Source of the DNA: an uncultured Bacteriovoracaceae bacterium
GTDB lineage: Bacteria > Bdellovibrionota > Bacteriovoracia > Bacteriovoracales > Bacteriovoracaceae
Assembly: GCA_938034385.1 (NCBI GenBank)
Contig: CALHLC010000009.1
Location: forward strand, 1-64,000
DNA length: 64,000 bases
Direction of reading: 5' to 3'
Each line of letters begins with the position of its first letter. Position 1 is the stretch's first letter. This document shows positions 61,067 through 64,000 of this stretch, piece by piece. Both the position numbers and the translations under genes were made by a program. Below the pieces are notes generated by a model. It was given only the letters and a program-made list of their open reading frames with translations. It was not told the DNA's origin and did not search any database.

Positions 61067-62143
61067 ATGAAAATGAGTTCAAATAGACTTTTACACTTAA
61101 AGAAAAAAGCTGGCATTCAAGAGTTTAATAAAATCATTGAAAAAGAATGTGTTTTAATTCCTTCTGATATTTCAACTCATTTAATTGCAGGAGAACTTAA
61201 GAAAAAATATAATGAAAATTTCATTACTATTGCACGATCATCTTCAACTCCACTAAAAGCAATAAGAAACTTTGAAAAACATTTTTTACTTGTACGATCT
61301 GACGAAACCTTCAATGATTTGAAAAATTCTTTCCCAGATGTTTCAGGAAAAATGTTTGAAGATGAGCCACTTTTTTATAAAGACCAAGACTATAGGTCTT
61401 TTACAGGAAGAGCAAAACCTCACAAATTACTTGATTTTGAATCTTTTTTTATCGAAAGACCTTTTATAGTTCAATTTAATACTGGTTTAGATATTGAAGA
61501 ACAAACTAGTCTCGACTTGGCAATAGTCTCTATTCAAAAAGAAAGTGATCGTTGGGAGCTCCACTTATCTGATGAGTCAAAAGTTATTACTAAAAACTTG
61601 TTCTGGGGGCGAGGTAGAAAAGAATATTATGATCTTTTAAGTATTCCATCTCGAGAACAACTTAACGAAGATGAATTAAAATTTCTTCTAAATGTTCAAG
61701 AAAACTCTTTGCTTAGTGTATACTTCGAATTTGATAAATGTCTTCATAGTACTTCTAGAACATTATTTATCCCTCAAAGTCAGACTTACGATAGAGGTCA
61801 TTATATCTTAGACTTTAACAGACCTAATAATGATCTTAATAAGCAAGAAATGACAGCAAGTATTGTTATTCACAATAGAGATGCAGATGAACATGAACTA
61901 GGTGAAAAAATAAAAAAGATGAAAAGGAAATTAAATAAATTATTTCCTGGGTTTATAAAATCGATGAAAATGGAAGAAATCAATTATTTCCCACAATTAT
62001 TATCAAAGATTAATAGTATCGAATCTAGTGAAAACTTAAATGGACTTCCAGAGTTTATTGGAACTCAGGCATTAAACTTAAAAGAAAATTCTTCAATTAT
62101 TAGCAATGCGTTTAAGTCTTATGAGTATTCTAAAAATATTTAA
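61067..62143 (+). CDS. Cytoplasmic protein of unknown function in the envelope operon
   Basis: 358 residues, no signal. The C-terminal part (LFPGFIKSMKMEEINYF, LPEFIGTQALNLKENSSI) faintly recalls the end of FAD amine-oxidase folds, but the N-terminal GxGxxG dinucleotide motif is missing, so an enzyme is not claimed. It starts 2 bases after mltD and overlaps mtgA by 38 (or 23) bases, implying linked expression. Confidence 0.6.
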   Translation: MKMSSNRLLHLKKKAGIQEFNKIIEKECVLIPSDISTHLIAGELKKKYNENFITIARSSSTPLKAIRNFEKHFLLVRSDETFNDLKNSFPDVSGKMFEDEPLFYKDQDYRSFTGRAKPHKLLDFESFFIERPFIVQFNTGLDIEEQTSLDLAIVSIQKESDRWELHLSDESKVITKNLFWGRGRKEYYDLLSIPSREQLNEDELKFLLNVQENSLLSVYFEFDKCLHSTSRTLFIPQSQTYDRGHYILDFNRPNNDLNKQEMTASIVIHNRDADEHELGEKIKKMKRKLNKLFPGFIKSMKMEEINYFPQLLSKINSIESSENLNGLPEFIGTQALNLKENSSIISNAFKSYEYSKNI

Positions 62144-62843
62144 GATTATTTCTTCAATTCTCTTTATTCATTATATCTTATTAATTTTAATTTCTGGCTT
62201 TTATAAAAACTTCAACTCATATTTTAAGAAAACAAAAGAAGGGGTTTCATTTTACTCTGAAGTTCCAAAGGACTGGGTAGAAATTGATAAGATTAGTTTG
62301 AAGTTGAAAGATACAATTAGGATAAGCGAAGATTGGGCTTTCTTTGATCACAATGGAGTAGACCTGAGGCAAATCAAGCAAGCAATTCAAGACAGATTAA
62401 TCAATAAGAAAAAGTTAAGAGGAGCAAGTACAATTACTCAACAGGTGATTAAAAATTTATTTTTAAATAATCAAAGGTCCATGTTTAGAAAGTATAATGA
62501 ATTATTATTAACATTAACTTTAGAACTCTTTTCATCCAAAGAAAAAATATTTGAGAAATATTTAAACTTAGTTCAATTAGGAGAGAAATTATATGGCCTA
62601 AAGCCTGGATCTAAGTACTATTTTTCAAAACTACCGAGTAATATCAATTACAGAGAAGCTGCCTTTTTAGCGATGTTACTGCCCAGTCCTATTAGGTACT
62701 CTCAATCATTTAGAGATAAATCATTAACTGAGTATGGCTATACTCAAACTAATAAAATATTAAATAAGCTCATTCTTGCAAAATTGATTACGGAGCAAGA
62801 GTATGAAATGATTAAGCAAGAGAAATTTTCTTGGGAGAATTAA
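62106..62843 (+). CDS. mtgA: Monofunctional biosynthetic peptidoglycan transglycosylase (GT51)
   Basis: 245 residues; ATG 62121 is an alternative start. One N-terminal membrane anchor (about 12-31), then a GT51 domain: catalytic Glu75 in SEDWAFFDHNG and RGASTITQQVIKNLFL (about 104-119). It polymerises lipid II. No transpeptidase domain. Placed beside a lytic enzyme (mltD) and lptF/G. Confidence 0.87.
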   Translation: MRLSLMSILKIFKIISSILFIHYILLILISGFYKNFNSYFKKTKEGVSFYSEVPKDWVEIDKISLKLKDTIRISEDWAFFDHNGVDLRQIKQAIQDRLINKKKLRGASTITQQVIKNLFLNNQRSMFRKYNELLLTLTLELFSSKEKIFEKYLNLVQLGEKLYGLKPGSKYYFSKLPSNINYREAAFLAMLLPSPIRYSQSFRDKSLTEYGYTQTNKILNKLILAKLITEQEYEMIKQEKFSWEN

Positions 62844-62848
62844 ATTAA

Positions 62849-63961
62849 ATGATTAGAAAGCTTGATAGATACATATTTGCTGATGTGGTTATAGTGAGCT
62901 TTGTAACGATGTTTTTTTTGATTTCTTTTTTAATGACTTTTGATTTAATTAAAATCATAGATGTTTTATTTGTTCAAGATAAAGACATGATCTTTGTTTT
63001 GAAGTTTATTTTTAGATTAACATGGGTTGTTGTTCCACTTGCTGTTCCGATTGCTTTAGTCGTCGGAGTCATCTATGCCATTAATAAGTTATGTAAGTCA
63101 TCTGAATTTACAATATTAAAATCATCTGGGATTTCAAATTTCAGAATCTATCTTCCCATTTTTCTTTTTACTTCGATCATGTCTGTTTGGATGTATTATT
63201 TGCAAAAGGAAACTATTCCATCTTCAAAGAGAGCATTTCGTGAAGAGAAGTATTACTTAATTAAGACTGCTTTTAAAAGTAGGTTAAAAGAGAAAGAGTT
63301 TTTTACTGAAATTCCTAATCTTGTTTTATTTGTTGATAAGTATGATAAAGAAAACTCAGTACTAGAGAATATTTTCTTTAAAATGACTGAGAATAAGAAT
63401 CAAAAAATAGTGTCTGCTAAAAAAGCTATCGTGAAATTTAAAGATGGTCTGGCTGCAAGCAAGGACAGTATGTCTATGGATTTTTTTGATGGAGTAATAT
63501 TAGATTTCATACAAGAAGAAAATATTATAAAGAAAATCAAATTTAGTAGATATAATTACGAACCAGAACCAACTAATATGAAAAAGAGAAATACAGGTAA
63601 TGCTGGAACTCTATCATCTAAAGACTTATTAGAGCTTCGTGAGGTTTATCGAGGACAGAACAAGATAAAGAAAGCAAGAGGGCTCTCTTTGGAATATTAT
63701 CAGAGAATACTAACTCCTTTGATGTGTTTGTTTTTGCCTTTAATTGGATTCTTTTTAGGCATGTCTGAAATGAGGAGCCATAAAACGAACATTGTTTTAC
63801 GATCATTTGGCTTTTTGGCCGTCTATTACATTTCCTTTTTTGGACTTTCTGGAGTTGCTAAAAGTGGTCAAATTCCAGAACTAGCAGCATTTTATGTTCC
63901 GCTATTAGTCATGATTTTGATGAGTCTTTATTTAAATTTAAAATCAAAGTGGCTAAATTGA
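62849..63961 (+). CDS. LptF/LptG-family LPS export permease
   Basis: 370 residues with six membrane helices: three before residue 120, a periplasmic jellyroll-like domain (about 130-280), three after. Typical features: LDRYIFADVV start, LVVGVIYAINKLCKSSEFTILKSSGIS, and PLIGFFLGMS. It forms part of the LptB2FG complex that extracts LPS from the inner membrane. F versus G cannot be decided; a partner may follow beyond the window. It starts 5 bases after mtgA. Confidence 0.87.
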   Translation: MIRKLDRYIFADVVIVSFVTMFFLISFLMTFDLIKIIDVLFVQDKDMIFVLKFIFRLTWVVVPLAVPIALVVGVIYAINKLCKSSEFTILKSSGISNFRIYLPIFLFTSIMSVWMYYLQKETIPSSKRAFREEKYYLIKTAFKSRLKEKEFFTEIPNLVLFVDKYDKENSVLENIFFKMTENKNQKIVSAKKAIVKFKDGLAASKDSMSMDFFDGVILDFIQEENIIKKIKFSRYNYEPEPTNMKKRNTGNAGTLSSKDLLELREVYRGQNKIKKARGLSLEYYQRILTPLMCLFLPLIGFFLGMSEMRSHKTNIVLRSFGFLAVYYISFFGLSGVAKSGQIPELAAFYVPLLVMILMSLYLNLKSKWLN

Positions 63962-64000
63962 TTAAGAATGGCTAATATAGGCTTCTATTAGGGAGTATAT

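Noticed and set aside
61067-62143. FAD-dependent amine oxidase
   Set aside because: Only the C-terminal end looks similar; the N-terminal dinucleotide-binding GxGxxG is absent.

Overview
The window is AT-rich, gene-dense bacterial chromosome from a Gram-negative organism. It encodes outer-membrane beta-barrels, an OmpA-type protein, a TonB receptor, LptF/G, many lipoproteins and many secreted proteins of no known family. Low GC, a DUF2608 HAD protein, a TIGR02147-like regulator, several serine proteases and many orphan exported proteins suggest Bdellovibrionota, most likely a Bacteriovorax/Halobacteriovorax-like predator. This assignment is inferred from gene content only; no rRNA lies in the window.

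Layout. 1-3215: end of an upstream gene with its terminator, then an SGNH / Cys-rich / MBOAT operon likely to O-acylate an envelope glycan. 3239-5038: minus-strand operon of three exported proteins; two share a 30-32-residue Cys-bounded repeat. 5096-6417: intact IS1202-like insertion sequence with perfect 25-bp inverted repeats and a 16-bp target duplication. 6486-9049: two lipoproteins and an OmpA-domain barrel. 9053-15565: NfeD-like protein, fused alpha/beta 2-oxoacid dehydrogenase E1, DUF2608 HAD phosphatase, S8 protease lipoprotein and EI24/CysZ-like protein. 15819-20798: large propeller-like protein, DUF309 protein, lipoprotein and FabI. 20902-24960: aromatic catabolism operon (HisC-like aminotransferase, FAH-family hydrolase, small membrane protein, homogentisate dioxygenase, flavin reductase-like protein).

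24961-30705: TonB and its receptor, a degenerate receiver, and a minus-strand operon of TPR-like protein, beta-barrel and lipoprotein. 30869-35938: two orphan proteins, two paralogous barrels each followed by a near-identical terminator, and dinB, whose ATG touches the second terminator. 36042-39331: polytopic membrane protein and a secreted protein with two 8-cysteine repeats. 39551-42621: cyclophilin, a tRNA with CAT anticodon, and a second SGNH-MBOAT pair. 42646-48876: housekeeping genes (dapF, apt, rRNA methyltransferase, homoserine kinase-like, ahcY, rpiB) with a c-type cytochrome lacking a C-terminal Met ligand. 48873-57087: small barrel, Ala-rich coiled-coil protein, DtxR-like regulator with M3 peptidase, chymotrypsin-fold protease, HtrA-type protease, psd. 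57077-59274: split TIGR02147-like regulator and an NtrC-type regulator. 59490-63961: mltD, an unknown gene, mtgA and lptF/G, an envelope-building operon.

No CRISPR array, prophage, rRNA operon or recognisable defence system was seen, and no gap between genes exceeds 300 bases. The most promising undescribed elements are the Cys-bounded repeat pair at 3946-5038, the 8-Cys repeat protein at 37970-39331, the split regulator at 57077-57873 and the terminator abutting dinB.
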